Source: Phycisphaeraceae bacterium
Lineage (GTDB): Bacteria; Planctomycetota; Phycisphaerae; Phycisphaerales; Phycisphaeraceae
Assembly (NCBI GenBank): GCA_020851465.1
Contig: JADZCR010000017.1
Span: 124,001 to 188,000 of the forward strand
Direction: 5' to 3'
DNA: 64,000 nt
The stretch's first letter is position 1, and each line of letters begins with the position of its first letter. Made by a program: the position numbers and the translations under genes. The notes under the pieces are model-generated. The model was given only the letters and a program-made list of their open reading frames with translations. It was not told where the DNA came from and made no database searches. Of this stretch, positions 17,623-26,603 are shown one piece after another.

Positions 17623-18897
17623 TCAGTCGTGACGCAGCGCAATGATCGGGTCCTGCTTGGAAGCCATGTAAGCAGGGTAGAGGCCGAATGTGATCCCCAC
17701 TGCCGTCGCCACGATGAAGCTGACGATGACAGAAAGCCCGACGATTTCCGGGCGAGGCTGCCACCAGAGTCCCAGCACGCGCGCCAGAGTCACACCCGCG
17801 CCGATGCCGATAAGTCCCGCAATCGCCGACAGCATGGTCGTTTCCGCCAGAAACTGCGCCTGAATGTGTCGTCGTGTCGCGCCGACGGCTCGACGAATGC
17901 CGATTTCCCGTGTCCGCTCCGTCACTGTCGCAAGCATGATGTTCATGATTCCGATCCCGCCCACGAGCAGACTGATGGCTGCAATGGCGATCATCATGTA
18001 ATTGAAATTGCGCTGTGTCCGCGCTTTCTGCTCAAGCAGCTCGATCGGCACGGTGAGCGTGGTATCACCCGTCTTTCCATGCCGCGCATCAAGCACCAGC
18101 GCGATCTGCTGGGCGACAGCGGGAACCTGATCCTGATCGGGCACCTCGATGTACAGGGCGTCAAGCTCGACCTGTCGGATCTCAGTGCCGCCGGTCGAAA
18201 AGTTGTTGACTATATCGCTGAAGCGTTGCTGAGCGACCGGCAGGGGGATGTGTGCGTCGAAGTTCAGGTCTCGCCCGACAAGCGTTGTCCCCGCGCCGCC
18301 CGCCAGACCGACACGCTGAAGCACGCCCACGACACGGAAGGCCTGCCCCTCGATCCGCACCGTGCCCAGCAGCGGATCGCTCAAAGGGAACAGTCGTTCA
18401 GCCACCTCCGCGCCCAGCACGACGACAGGCTCGCTCGTGTCGTCAGCGGTGAGGTATCTGCCCCGTGCGATGCGTAATGAGGTCAAGTCGAGCAACTCCG
18501 GCAGCGTGCCGTAAACCGCGGCCGGCGTGCGCAGCGCGCCGAGTGTCAGCGATGTCGAAACCTGTTTGAGCGGAATAATCCGTCGGATCGGGTGGACAGT
18601 CGCCTCGATTTGCCGCAGGTCAGCGCGCTTGAGGCCATAAATCATCAAGTTTCGTCTCGCATTGGTACCGCTGGACGTTTTCATATCCGCCGGTTTGACG
18701 GAGCGGGCGATGATGTTGTTGGCGCCGAGTCGTTCGATGTCTGCCAGCGCCTGCCGCTTATTTCCCTCACCGATGGCGGTCATGGCGATCACCGCCGCGA
18801 CGCCGCAGATGATGCCCAGCGCGGTAAGAAAAGCGCGCAGCTTGTGCAGCGCGATGTTGCGCAGACCCAGACGGAGTGTTTCAAGCAGAAAAGTCAT
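17623..18897 (-). CDS. MacB-type ABC transporter permease
   Basis: Membrane component of a type VII (MacB/LolC-like) ABC system, 424 residues. The first helix follows LRLGLRNIALHKLRAFLTAL, the usual MacB_PCD start. A large periplasmic domain of about 220 residues comes next, then FtsX-type helices: NFNYMMIAIAAISLLVGGIG with the conserved NIMLATVTERTREIGIRRAVGA cytoplasmic loop (broken here to keep it short: NIMLATVTERT, then EIGIRRAVGA), and two more helices. The start at 18897 gives the normal N-terminus. No ATPase or membrane-fusion partner is adjacent, which is unusual; they must be encoded elsewhere. It may be co-transcribed with the vWA operon upstream. Confidence 0.9.
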   Translation of the reverse strand: MTFLLETLRLGLRNIALHKLRAFLTALGIICGVAAVIAMTAIGEGNKRQALADIERLGANNIIARSVKPADMKTSSGTNARRNLMIYGLKRADLRQIEATVHPIRRIIPLKQVSTSLTLGALRTPAAVYGTLPELLDLTSLRIARGRYLTADDTSEPVVVLGAEVAERLFPLSDPLLGTVRIEGQAFRVVGVLQRVGLAGGAGTTLVGRDLNFDAHIPLPVAQQRFSDIVNNFSTGGTEIRQVELDALYIEVPDQDQVPAVAQQIALVLDARHGKTGDTTLTVPIELLEQKARTQRNFNYMMIAIAAISLLVGGIGIMNIMLATVTERTREIGIRRAVGATRRHIQAQFLAETTMLSAIAGLIGIGAGVTLARVLGLWWQPRPEIVGLSVIVSFIVATAVGITFGLYPAYMASKQDPIIALRHD

Positions 18898-18958
18898 AGC
18901 CGGTAAGACCCGTAGCAGGCTCCGATCATTGAATGTCTCATGGTCGAAACAATCTAAC

Positions 18959-19174
18959 TCACGAGACCGGCGGTCGTGCGGGATCCTCATCGATCGGGCT
19001 GCCGTCCGCATTCGTTGGTCGGACCTGGACGACCTCATCGTGCGGGATCAGAATGCCGTCAACGATGTATCCATTCGGCACGATTTCCTCAACGCGGTGA
19101 AAACAACGATCCGTCGCACGTCGAATAGCGATGCGAGGATTGAGGTCATCGTTTTCCTGTGATTCTTTCAACAC
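18959..19174 (-). CDS. Small hypothetical protein (71 aa)
   Basis: Compact acidic protein of 71 residues with a GTG start, lying between the vWA gene and the permease with gaps of 47 and 61 bases. Its core, VEEIVPNGYIVDGILIPHDE, looks like a small beta fold, followed by a polar Asp/Pro-rich tail. The third-codon GC bias matches the neighbouring genes, which favours a real gene. There is no signal or membrane segment, and no family is recognised. Confidence 0.5.
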   Translation of the reverse strand: MLKESQENDDLNPRIAIRRATDRCFHRVEEIVPNGYIVDGILIPHDEVVQVRPTNADGSPIDEDPARPPVS

Positions 19175-19221
19175 TTCATACCATAGCCAGTGCCCCGCAG
19201 ATTCACGCAGGGCGACGTAAT

Positions 19222-21057
19222 TTAATACAGCGTTTTCAATCCGTACTCTTTCCGCAGCGTTTCGATCTGCGCCTTGATCTGTTTTTCCTGCGGCTCACCC
19301 TGACGGATCAGCTCGCTGTAAAGGTGGTGGAGTTTCCAGAACGCCCACTCTTCCGCGATTTGTTTCGAGCCGTGGGCGGCTTCTTTGAGGTCTCGCGTGA
19401 AGGTGAAGTCCAGCGGCTTGTCTCCGTTATGGCCGCTCAGCCGCATCGTGAACTGCCGGTAATCGTGAAAGCGACCGAAGATTGCGAAACTTTCCCCCTG
19501 ATGGATGTTGGGCACATTGCGCGGAAAAACCTCGTCGTTATCGAGGCCGGCCACCGCGAGCTTGATGTCCTTCATGATCGGGTATCGCAGTCTGCTCATC
19601 AGGTCGCGGATGACGTTCGCAGCCTGCAACTCAGAGTCAGCATAGACACAGAATCCGCGGTTGCGGTAGGCGAGGAACTCCAGCAGCGTGCGATTTTGTC
19701 GGGGTCCGACTCCGACACAGTAGATGCTGGCCGCCAGATCGTTGTCGCGTGTGATGAGGTTGATTAATTCTCGCGTGTTCATCACGCCGCGCGTCGGCAC
19801 GCCGTCGGAGATCAGCACGAGATCATAGACACGATTGACCGCCACATCGCGCACCATGAGGCGTGAGAGAGCCTGATTCACGTCGGTGTAACCGCCGGAC
19901 TGCGCGGATTTGAGAAACTCCTGAGCAGCCGTGACGGTTTGGGCGTTATAGGGCTGGATGCTGTCAGCGTTGAAAAAGGCGGGCTTGTCGGAAAACAGCA
20001 CGATGTTGAACCGATCGCCTTCGTTGAGTGAGGAGAGCGCATCCGTGACGCCGCGTGTCACCGGACCGACCCACTCCTGCGGAACGCTGCCCGATACGTC
20101 GATGAGGATGACAACATCACGGGGCAGCGTGTGAAGTTTTTTCAGCGTGCGTTTGGGAGTGATATCCACGCGAGCGTAGGGAGCGGCATTTTTTGTCTCG
20201 AAAACCGTCACGGCATATTCAAAGTCGTCGTCGAGGTGTTCAGCTTCGGGGAGCTTGTTTTCGGGTAGGGGTGGAAGAGGCGTCAGGGGTAGGACGACGG
20301 GTGGCCGCAGCGTGGCGCCGCCGCCAGTACCTGCACCGGGGCCGCCGCCGCCGCGAGAGCCGGGCTTGTCAGCGATGGCGGTGCGACCAAGGTTTGCGCT
20401 GGCGGGAGCGCCGCCGACCCCTGTTCCACTGCCTGATCCGCCGCCGAGTCCGGTGCCTTTGGTCAGGCCCGCCAGCATTTCACCGGCTTCGCTGGCAGCG
20501 ATGCTGCCGCCTCGTGATCCGGTGCCGGTTCCTTCACCCTTGAACTCAATCTCCATGCCGGGTCCAGCGGGAAGCCGGGTGTTGACCACATCGGGCAGAG
20601 CAACCGGCGGTGCGGAGGCGTTGCTGTTACCGCCGACAGGTCCAGGCCGTATCTCCGCGGGCCGTCGCCACTCATTACCGCCTACGACCGCCGCTCCCTG
20701 TCCCCCCGAAGGCTCCAGCGAGGCGTTACCGAGCATGGTGGAACTGGTCTTGGCGAGCGTTGAAGCTGTGCCGATACCGCTGGACGCGCCAGGCCCCGTT
20801 GCCTGTTCCCCAGGATTGAACGGCACGTTGAAATCTTCAGCGATCAGATCACGATCCGCCCGCTGAACGCGGTATTCCTCCACAATCTCCGAATCAAAAA
20901 CCTCACGGCCAAGCGTCTTGTCATACAAGTACCAAAGCATCAGGCCGTGCAGCATCAAGCTGAGAATGGTGGCGATGAGGATCGCCCGTCCCTCATGTGC
21001 GCCGGCGACAGACTCTTTAGGCGGTGTCCGGTTGGCGGGTAAGGTGAAGTCGGTCAT
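19222..21057 (-). CDS. TonB-like N-terminus fused to periplasmic vWA domain protein
   Basis: Inner-membrane-anchored protein of 611 residues. A cytoplasmic stretch is followed by one helix (ILIATILSLMLHGLMLWYLY). This helix carries Ser33, His37, Gly38, Leu44 and Thr48, the spacing of the Ser16-His20-Leu27-Ser31 energy-coupling motif of E. coli TonB. Residues about 80-275 are Gly/Ala/Pro-rich linker ending in PLTPLPPLPENKLP. The vWA domain (about 312-490) has a full metal site: Asp320-x-Ser-x-Ser324, Thr391, and Asp418 in SDG. The tail (AFWKLHHLYSELIRQ, ending EYGLKTLY) resembles inter-alpha-trypsin-inhibitor-type vWA proteins, but no VIT domain is present. It is last in the exbB-exbD-TPR run, so drive by the ExbBD motor is inferred. 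The ligand is unknown. Confidence 0.85.
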   Translation of the reverse strand: MTDFTLPANRTPPKESVAGAHEGRAILIATILSLMLHGLMLWYLYDKTLGREVFDSEIVEEYRVQRADRDLIAEDFNVPFNPGEQATGPGASSGIGTASTLAKTSSTMLGNASLEPSGGQGAAVVGGNEWRRPAEIRPGPVGGNSNASAPPVALPDVVNTRLPAGPGMEIEFKGEGTGTGSRGGSIAASEAGEMLAGLTKGTGLGGGSGSGTGVGGAPASANLGRTAIADKPGSRGGGGPGAGTGGGATLRPPVVLPLTPLPPLPENKLPEAEHLDDDFEYAVTVFETKNAAPYARVDITPKRTLKKLHTLPRDVVILIDVSGSVPQEWVGPVTRGVTDALSSLNEGDRFNIVLFSDKPAFFNADSIQPYNAQTVTAAQEFLKSAQSGGYTDVNQALSRLMVRDVAVNRVYDLVLISDGVPTRGVMNTRELINLITRDNDLAASIYCVGVGPRQNRTLLEFLAYRNRGFCVYADSELQAANVIRDLMSRLRYPIMKDIKLAVAGLDNDEVFPRNVPNIHQGESFAIFGRFHDYRQFTMRLSGHNGDKPLDFTFTRDLKEAAHGSKQIAEEWAFWKLHHLYSELIRQGEPQEKQIKAQIETLRKEYGLKTLY

Positions 21058-21196
21058 GGGTCAGTTCCGCCAAAAGTACGCGAGCAAACTCGGATGCAAT
21101 CTCAAACAAGTCGTCAGGATGTCCGCCGTTTCGAGAACCGGAGCCGCCAATTTTTCTCGACCAGTCGTCGAACAACGTCAGGGTCTGATCAACGCA

Positions 21197-23848
21197 TCAT
21201 GGCGGCGAGAGTGCTTTGAGTCGGCGCGTCACCTTTTCTGAGAGCCTGGGGTCCAGTTGCTGTTCGCGGAGCTTCTTGAGGAGAAAATCCGCGTCACCTG
21301 CCTTGCCCTGATGCAGAGCAATCATCGCCTTGGCGTACGAAGCATAGGAGCTGTCGGGAAACTTCTCGGTCAGCTCCGCCAGAGCTTTATCGCCTTCATC
21401 CTTGCGGCCAAGATCATCCAGAGTTTCGGCGCGGTTGATGTACGCCAGTTCAGGAACCGGTGAAAGCTGAGGAAACGCAAAAAGTAAGCCCACGCGGTAG
21501 TAGAGTTTCTGCGCTTCCTCAAGCTCGGCGACGGCGGCGGGGCCTTCGTCATTTTGCTTGAGTGCGATCGCTTTTTGCCGGTGAATTTCCGCGCTCTCGT
21601 AAGTCGCCGACGCAGGGATGATCGTTGGCCGCTCGACATTGATCAGGCTGCGATACTCCGTCAGTGCTTCATCGAGCTTGTTCTGCGTCACCAGGGTGCG
21701 CGCCAGCTCAAGCCGGGCGTGGGACTCAAAGCCCTGCTGCATGGCAATGACTCGGCGAAAAGCATCAAGAGCACCGGCGATATCGCCGTTCTCCCGCAGG
21801 TTGCGTCCTCCGAGCACGAGAGCCTCGGCGCGGATCGCAGGCGGAGCGGTCGATTTCGAGTCGATCAGCAACGCCAGATATTTCAAGGACTCTTTGGGTT
21901 GCTTCTGATTCGTCTGCCACTGACCCAGCCACAGCAATTCATCGGGACGCAAGGCACTGGTGCCGACGAGCTTTTCCAGCGCGGTCAATGTCACGGCGGC
22001 GGCTGCGATGCTCTTGTCGTCCGTCTTTTGCCGCTGGTACTGACCCATGAGCCGCAGAGCGTTGGCCTTCATGGGGGAAGGAAAATCTTTCGCATCGGCA
22101 CTGGCTTGCAGATCCGCCATCGCGTCGTCGGACTTTTGTTTGGCGACCAGAATCAATCCACGGTAGTAACGCGCTTCGGTGAGAAAACGACTTTGCGGAT
22201 GCTTCGTCAGGAGCTGATTGAATTGATCGAGTGCAGCATCGAGCTTGTTGAGTTTCACCAGCGACATCGCCCGCAGATACATCGCTTCCTGTTCGATCAG
22301 CGGTGCGATGCCCGCCGTTTGCAAGACACCCGCGGCGGCGGACTCGGCCTGATCGAGCTTGCCCAGCTTGTCCCAAAGGTTGGCCAACCTTAACCCGATC
22401 ACCGCGGCCTGCGCGGTGTCGGCCTTTCCCGCAGCGGTGCCCAGATAAGACTTGTAATCGTCGATGGCAGCCTGAGTCTGTCCTGCGTTGTCGTAAAGAC
22501 GGGCACGCTGGAAAACCGCACGCGCGTAGTCGGGCTTATCCGGGCCTTGATTGACCAGCGAGGTCAAGCGCGCCGCTCCGGCTGCGGGATCGCTGGCACC
22601 CTGTGTCGTCGCCAGCAGCATCTCGGCGTCAGGCACCAAAGGCGATTTAGGAAAGGTGCTCGAAAAATTCGTCAGCGTCTGCACAACGTCAGCGGGCTTA
22701 TTCAACTCAACCTGCGCCAGAGCGAGCTTGTATGTCACCTTGTCGCGCAGCTCTGATTCTCCGCCCTGAGCCAGCAGTGATTGAAAGGTCTCCGCGGCTT
22801 TGTCGTTCTGCTTTAATTCCAGTTGCGCGGAACCGACCAGATATCGAGCGGTGTAAAGATCATTGCCCTGGATCGGTGAGCCGCTGGCGACAGTCAGCTT
22901 GAACTGATCGGCAGTCTTGAGCAACTCGTCAAACTGCTTGGCGGAAAAGCGCGACCAGAGCAGGCCGAGCACCGCCGGCCCGAACTGCGGCGTACTCTGG
23001 TGGCCGGTGACGATCGCGTTGAAGTATTCGATGGCCTTGGGAAACTGCCCGCTCTTGAGGCTCAGATCGCCTGCCATCATCAGCGCGCCGGGCAGTGTAA
23101 GTTTGTCGGCATTGGCGACAGCCTGCGCGAGCGTAGCCTGGGCGTCGGCGACTTTGTCCATTTCAATCTGCACCTGCGCGGCTTCGAGCAGAGCACGACC
23201 CTTGAGCGGCGATTCGACGCCGGCGGCGGCGATCAGAGCTTTGGCGGCTCCGGGCAGATTCCCCGCGCCTCGATAGGCCAGACCCGTCAGATAGAGCGTC
23301 GTGGCTTTCGATGCTGCGTCGAGCGAGTCGAGCTTGATCTTTTCCAGCGTGGCGACCGCTTCGTCGTACCGCTCCCGGGAGATCGCAATCTGTCCGCGCA
23401 ACTGCAACACCGTGTGTTCCGGAACGAGCGAGGGCGGCGGATCGGTTGCGGCAGCAAGCAGTCGAGCGGCACCTTCGTTGTCGCCTGCTCGCTGTGCAAG
23501 CACAGCCTGATAAAAACGCGCATCGCTTCGGCGCGAATCGTCCGGGTATGACTTGAGAAAATCATCAAACGCTTCGGCTGCGAGTTTGTCTTCGCCGCGC
23601 TGAAGCAGACGATAGGCAAAGATGAACTGCTGCTGCGCTTCGACATTTTCAGCGTAAAGCGGCAGCGACAGCAGAGACGACGCAAGCAGAGCGACGAATA
23701 GCAACGATCGCGTAAAGACATTCTGCGGACGGCCGGGAAACAGCGAGCATCCTTGGGGTCGGTCGCTGACGTTCTCGGCAGCGTGCGGTTGCGGCTTCCC
23801 CGGCTTGGAACCATTCTGCGGTGATCGGCAAGTGGTTATTGCCATCAA
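21197..23848 (-). CDS. Periplasmic TPR-repeat protein
   Basis: Exported protein of 883 residues built almost wholly of tetratricopeptide-like repeats. A long N-region precedes a hydrophobic signal (SLLFVALLASSLLSLPLYA), cleaved near AENVEAQQQF. Repeats begin with FIFAYRLLQRGEDKLAAEAF and continue to the C-terminus, resembling CpoB/YbgF and BamD helical scaffolds. The start overlaps the exbD stop (ATGA type), so translation is coupled; Met1 or Met2 is possible, and a start nearer the signal is conceivable. In TonB2-type systems a TPR protein is encoded with ExbB, ExbD and TonB, so it probably scaffolds the machine in the periplasm. Confidence 0.85.
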   Translation of the reverse strand: MMAITTCRSPQNGSKPGKPQPHAAENVSDRPQGCSLFPGRPQNVFTRSLLFVALLASSLLSLPLYAENVEAQQQFIFAYRLLQRGEDKLAAEAFDDFLKSYPDDSRRSDARFYQAVLAQRAGDNEGAARLLAAATDPPPSLVPEHTVLQLRGQIAISRERYDEAVATLEKIKLDSLDAASKATTLYLTGLAYRGAGNLPGAAKALIAAAGVESPLKGRALLEAAQVQIEMDKVADAQATLAQAVANADKLTLPGALMMAGDLSLKSGQFPKAIEYFNAIVTGHQSTPQFGPAVLGLLWSRFSAKQFDELLKTADQFKLTVASGSPIQGNDLYTARYLVGSAQLELKQNDKAAETFQSLLAQGGESELRDKVTYKLALAQVELNKPADVVQTLTNFSSTFPKSPLVPDAEMLLATTQGASDPAAGAARLTSLVNQGPDKPDYARAVFQRARLYDNAGQTQAAIDDYKSYLGTAAGKADTAQAAVIGLRLANLWDKLGKLDQAESAAAGVLQTAGIAPLIEQEAMYLRAMSLVKLNKLDAALDQFNQLLTKHPQSRFLTEARYYRGLILVAKQKSDDAMADLQASADAKDFPSPMKANALRLMGQYQRQKTDDKSIAAAAVTLTALEKLVGTSALRPDELLWLGQWQTNQKQPKESLKYLALLIDSKSTAPPAIRAEALVLGGRNLRENGDIAGALDAFRRVIAMQQGFESHARLELARTLVTQNKLDEALTEYRSLINVERPTIIPASATYESAEIHRQKAIALKQNDEGPAAVAELEEAQKLYYRVGLLFAFPQLSPVPELAYINRAETLDDLGRKDEGDKALAELTEKFPDSSYASYAKAMIALHQGKAGDADFLLKKLREQQLDPRLSEKVTRRLKALSPP

Positions 23849-24276
23849 TTCCCCACTTCCGCCTTGGGCTTGATTGTTCCCAGCGAGACATCCTTGAGTC
23901 CAGCTTTGTACGCCAGGTCCATGACTTTGACGGTCATCCCCAGGCGGCTTTCACGGTCAGCACGGATGACGACGGACTCGTTGGGGTAGAGTTGCGCCAG
24001 TTCACCGAGCTTCGGCAGCAGGGACTCCGGAGTGTAAAGACGATCACCGAGGAAGATTTGTTCATCGCGGGTGACCGTCACGACGATTTGTGTGCGTCCG
24101 CCGCCACCCGCCTTGGCGGCCTCCTGGGTGGGCAGCGATACGTTGATCTGCCGGTCATCGTCACGGAAGGCAGCGATCGTGATGAAAAAGGTAAGAATCA
24201 AAAACAGCACGTCCACCATGGTCGTCGGCGGACGCCAGCCGTAGTTGGTCTCTTCAGGCGGGCCGGCAAAGCTCAT
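23845..24276 (-). CDS. exbD: ExbD/TolR family proton-channel subunit
   Basis: Inner-membrane motor component of 143 residues. It has a short cytoplasmic N-terminus, a single helix with the essential acidic residue (Asp22 in TTMVDVLFLILTFFIT, equivalent to ExbD Asp25) and a periplasmic domain with FLGDRLYTPESLLPKLGEL and SVVIRADRESRLGMTVKVMD, typical of ExbD/TolR. It overlaps both neighbours by four bases, so exbB, exbD and the TPR gene are translationally coupled. With ExbB it would convert proton flow into movement of a partner, here most likely the TonB-like vWA protein. Confidence 0.93.
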   Translation of the reverse strand: MSFAGPPEETNYGWRPPTTMVDVLFLILTFFITIAAFRDDDRQINVSLPTQEAAKAGGGGRTQIVVTVTRDEQIFLGDRLYTPESLLPKLGELAQLYPNESVVIRADRESRLGMTVKVMDLAYKAGLKDVSLGTIKPKAEVGN

Positions 24277-25064
24277 GACTGACCTCGCTTGATGTAGTCG
24301 GTGATGCTGTGAACGATCTGTTCAGCGTCAGACAAGGCGCGGAGTGCGCGGGACTTGATGATCGAGTGGAAGACGACAGCCATGATCGCGACGATCAGAC
24401 CAAAGAACGTCGCGGTCATCGCGCCGCCGATGGATTGTGCCAGCACTTTGGAACTGACGCTGGCCGACTCACGATTGATACCGAAAAACGCCTGGAGCAT
24501 TCCCAGCACGGTTCCCAGCAGGCCGAGCATGGGCGCGATGCTGGAGAGATCGATCAGGTAGCTGATGTGATTCCAGAGGATGGCGGCGCGGCGGTTGCCT
24601 TCCGATTCGATGATGTTCATCAGATGTGAAGCGTCACGGTTCGCGTTTTCAAAGCAGCGTTGCAGGATGCTGGCGGTGAAGATCTGCCGATTGTTGCGGC
24701 AGAGATGTGCCGCCTGCTCGTACTGCTTGGCTACGGCGAGCTTGGTTACATCATCCACAAAGGTCTGCGGTGCCAGCGCGCTGCTGTTAATCGTCAGCAG
24801 GTAGTAGATGAATATCACCACGGTAACGACGCTGAGGCAGACGATGATCGTGTTGATCACCGGGCTGGTCATGTAGAGGTCCGCCAGCGAGGGCAGCTCG
24901 CCGCGGATCGGGCTGGTGGTGCCGACCCCGGCAGGCGTGCCGGGCGTGGCACCCGTGGGTGTGCCCTGTGCCCAGAGCATGGCTCCACCTATGAGGACGA
25001 TGATGGCAACCCAGATCATTCTCAGAAAAGAGAGAGGGCTTCGGCCGGCCGGTCGCGTCAACAT
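24273..25064 (-). CDS. exbB: MotA/TolQ/ExbB family proton-channel protein
   Basis: Inner-membrane channel subunit of 263 residues. An extra N-terminal hydrophobic stretch (MIWVAIIVLIGGAMLWAQG), signal-like, precedes a Pro/Thr/Gly-rich periplasmic segment, which is seen in long ExbB/TolQ variants. Three helices follow: around NTIIVCLSVVTVVIFIYYLL, in APMLGLLGTVLGMLQAFFG, and in MTATFFGLIVAIMAVVFHSI. The GLLGTVLGM motif is diagnostic. The ATG at 25064 has AGGGAG at good spacing. It is first in the operon, with a promoter at 25136-25164. Confidence 0.92.
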   Translation of the reverse strand: MLTRPAGRSPLSFLRMIWVAIIVLIGGAMLWAQGTPTGATPGTPAGVGTTSPIRGELPSLADLYMTSPVINTIIVCLSVVTVVIFIYYLLTINSSALAPQTFVDDVTKLAVAKQYEQAAHLCRNNRQIFTASILQRCFENANRDASHLMNIIESEGNRRAAILWNHISYLIDLSSIAPMLGLLGTVLGMLQAFFGINRESASVSSKVLAQSIGGAMTATFFGLIVAIMAVVFHSIIKSRALRALSDAEQIVHSITDYIKRGQS

Positions 25065-25135
25065 GCAAGGCTCCCTGTTCCCGCCACAGCGTCCGGAAGG
25101 CGGCAGCGGCGGGCAATGGTGCAGGATTTGGGACA

Positions 25136-25164
25136 ATTCTAGAGGGAATGGCGCCGTAAGTCAG
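25136..25164 (-). promoter_or_regulatory. Promoter of the exbB-exbD-TPR-vWA operon
   Basis: On the minus strand CTGACT (25164-25159), 17 bases, then TAGAAT (25141-25136). This would start transcription near 25129, about 65 bases before the exbB ATG. It is the only good promoter seen upstream of the operon. Confidence 0.6.
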
Positions 25165-25258
25165 GGTCGGTTGCGGACCGCCCCTTTAATTCCATTCGCG
25201 GATTGGCAGTGCGAAATCGTACCAGCAAAGCATCGGATCAATCCTTAAACTCCCCGTC

Positions 25259-26131
25259 ATGAAAATCGGCATTATCGGCGGCAGCGGGTTGGGAGATGCG
25301 CTCGGACTTGAGCAGGGCGAAGCGCATCGCATCGAGACATCATTCGGCCCGCCCTCCGGTCCCATCGTCGCAGCCCGCTGGCAGGATGTGGATATTTTTC
25401 TGCTTCAACGCCACGGTGCGGGACACCTGCTTAGCCCCACTCAAGTGCCGTACCGAGCGAACATCTACGCGATGAAGTCGCTGGGCGTAACGCATATCGT
25501 CGCCAGTGGTGCGACCGGCTCGCTGCGGGATGAGTTCAGGCCGGGTGATGTGGTGATCGCGGATCAGGTGATCGACAAGACCACACAGCGTGCCAACACG
25601 TTCTATGAAAAGGCGGCTGTCCATGTCGAGTTCTCGGAACCGTTCTGTCCGGTGATGCGTGAGTGGCTGCTGCGCGCCCGGCTGCGGTTGTCGTCGGATT
25701 TTGTTGTCCACGAGAAGGGAACCTACGTGTGTATGGAGGGGCCTGCATTTTCGACACGCGCTGAGTCGCACCTTCATCGGATGTGGGGCGGCGATCTGAT
25801 CGGCATGACCTGCATGCCTGAGGCGAAACTAGCGCGTGAAGCGGAGATCGCCTACGCACTGGTGGCATTACCCACGGACTATGACTGCTGGAAGCCGCAC
25901 CCGCCCGGCGTTTCGCAGACGGAACTTCTCAAAGAGATCATCGGCAACCTCAAACTCGCTTCCTCACGCGGGATTGAACTGATCAAGGCAGCGCTGGCGG
26001 ATCTCTCGATCCTGCGGAACAAACCGACTCCAGCCCATGAATCGCTCAAGCTGGCGATCTGGAGCGATAAGTCACGGATCGACCGCGCGGAGATCGAACG
26101 GCTGCGCGTGCTGTGGGGGAAATATTTTTGA
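25259..26131 (+). CDS. mtnP: S-methyl-5'-thioadenosine phosphorylase
   Basis: Phosphorolytic cleavage of methylthioadenosine to adenine and 5-methylthioribose-1-phosphate, feeding the methionine salvage pathway. The 290 residues match the trimeric PNP/MTAP family. The phosphate loop is IGIIGGSGL, the purine and sugar site is YVCMEGPAFSTRAES, and GMTCMPEAKLAREAEIAYA precedes TDYDCWKPH, where the Asp-Tyr-Asp pattern separates MTAP from guanosine-type PNPs. The start ATG lacks a strong ribosome site. It is divergent from exbB and convergent with csrA. No other salvage genes are nearby. Confidence 0.93.
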   Translation: MKIGIIGGSGLGDALGLEQGEAHRIETSFGPPSGPIVAARWQDVDIFLLQRHGAGHLLSPTQVPYRANIYAMKSLGVTHIVASGATGSLRDEFRPGDVVIADQVIDKTTQRANTFYEKAAVHVEFSEPFCPVMREWLLRARLRLSSDFVVHEKGTYVCMEGPAFSTRAESHLHRMWGGDLIGMTCMPEAKLAREAEIAYALVALPTDYDCWKPHPPGVSQTELLKEIIGNLKLASSRGIELIKAALADLSILRNKPTPAHESLKLAIWSDKSRIDRAEIERLRVLWGKYF

Positions 26132-26192
26132 GGTGAAGTAACCGGGACCGCGGAACGCACGCACTGGCGAGGGCAAACAGGTCGGGGAAATA

Positions 26193-26420
26193 TCACGTGG
26201 CGGGAGACGGGCCGTTGCCGCTGTTACCGGGTGTCGGGTTGTCGTTTTGTCGGGCTTTCTGGTCGGCGAGTTCTCGGCGGTTGATCTGGGTGTCGCGTGG
26301 AAAGTCGAAAGAAAGGCGAACCTTGTCGCCGTGGATATCCACAACGCGGATGACGCCCAGCGGATTCCGCGGGTCGCCGATCACAATTTCTTCTCCAACG
26401 CGCCGGGTCAGGGCAAGCAT
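26193..26420 (-). CDS. csrA: Carbon storage regulator CsrA
   Basis: Dimeric RNA-binding protein that blocks or stabilises mRNAs at GGA motifs. The first 50 residues are standard: MLALTRRVGEEIVIGD, then GVIRVVDIHGDKVRLSFDFP with the usual strand order and the RNA-binding Arg in DTQINRREL. The protein is 75 residues instead of about 61, with a polar tail (QNDNPTPGNSGNGPSPAT) that looks disordered. An AAGGAA site precedes the start. The gene stands alone; flagellar genes, its common neighbours, are not seen. Confidence 0.95.
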   Translation of the reverse strand: MLALTRRVGEEIVIGDPRNPLGVIRVVDIHGDKVRLSFDFPRDTQINRRELADQKARQNDNPTPGNSGNGPSPAT

Positions 26421-26603
26421 GCTGCGTTCCTTCGCTGGTGACGAATCGGCCCGATGGACTCCCCAAAGCCAAAAAAATAGCGCACCGGCTGCTTACCGGA
26501 CCTTTATCATCCACGACATGTCAGGAAAACGGTTGATCGCCGAATCTGGAAAGGATTGAGTTATTCACATCACCAGCCATGCACGTAGAGGGCGGGTGAG
26601 TCG

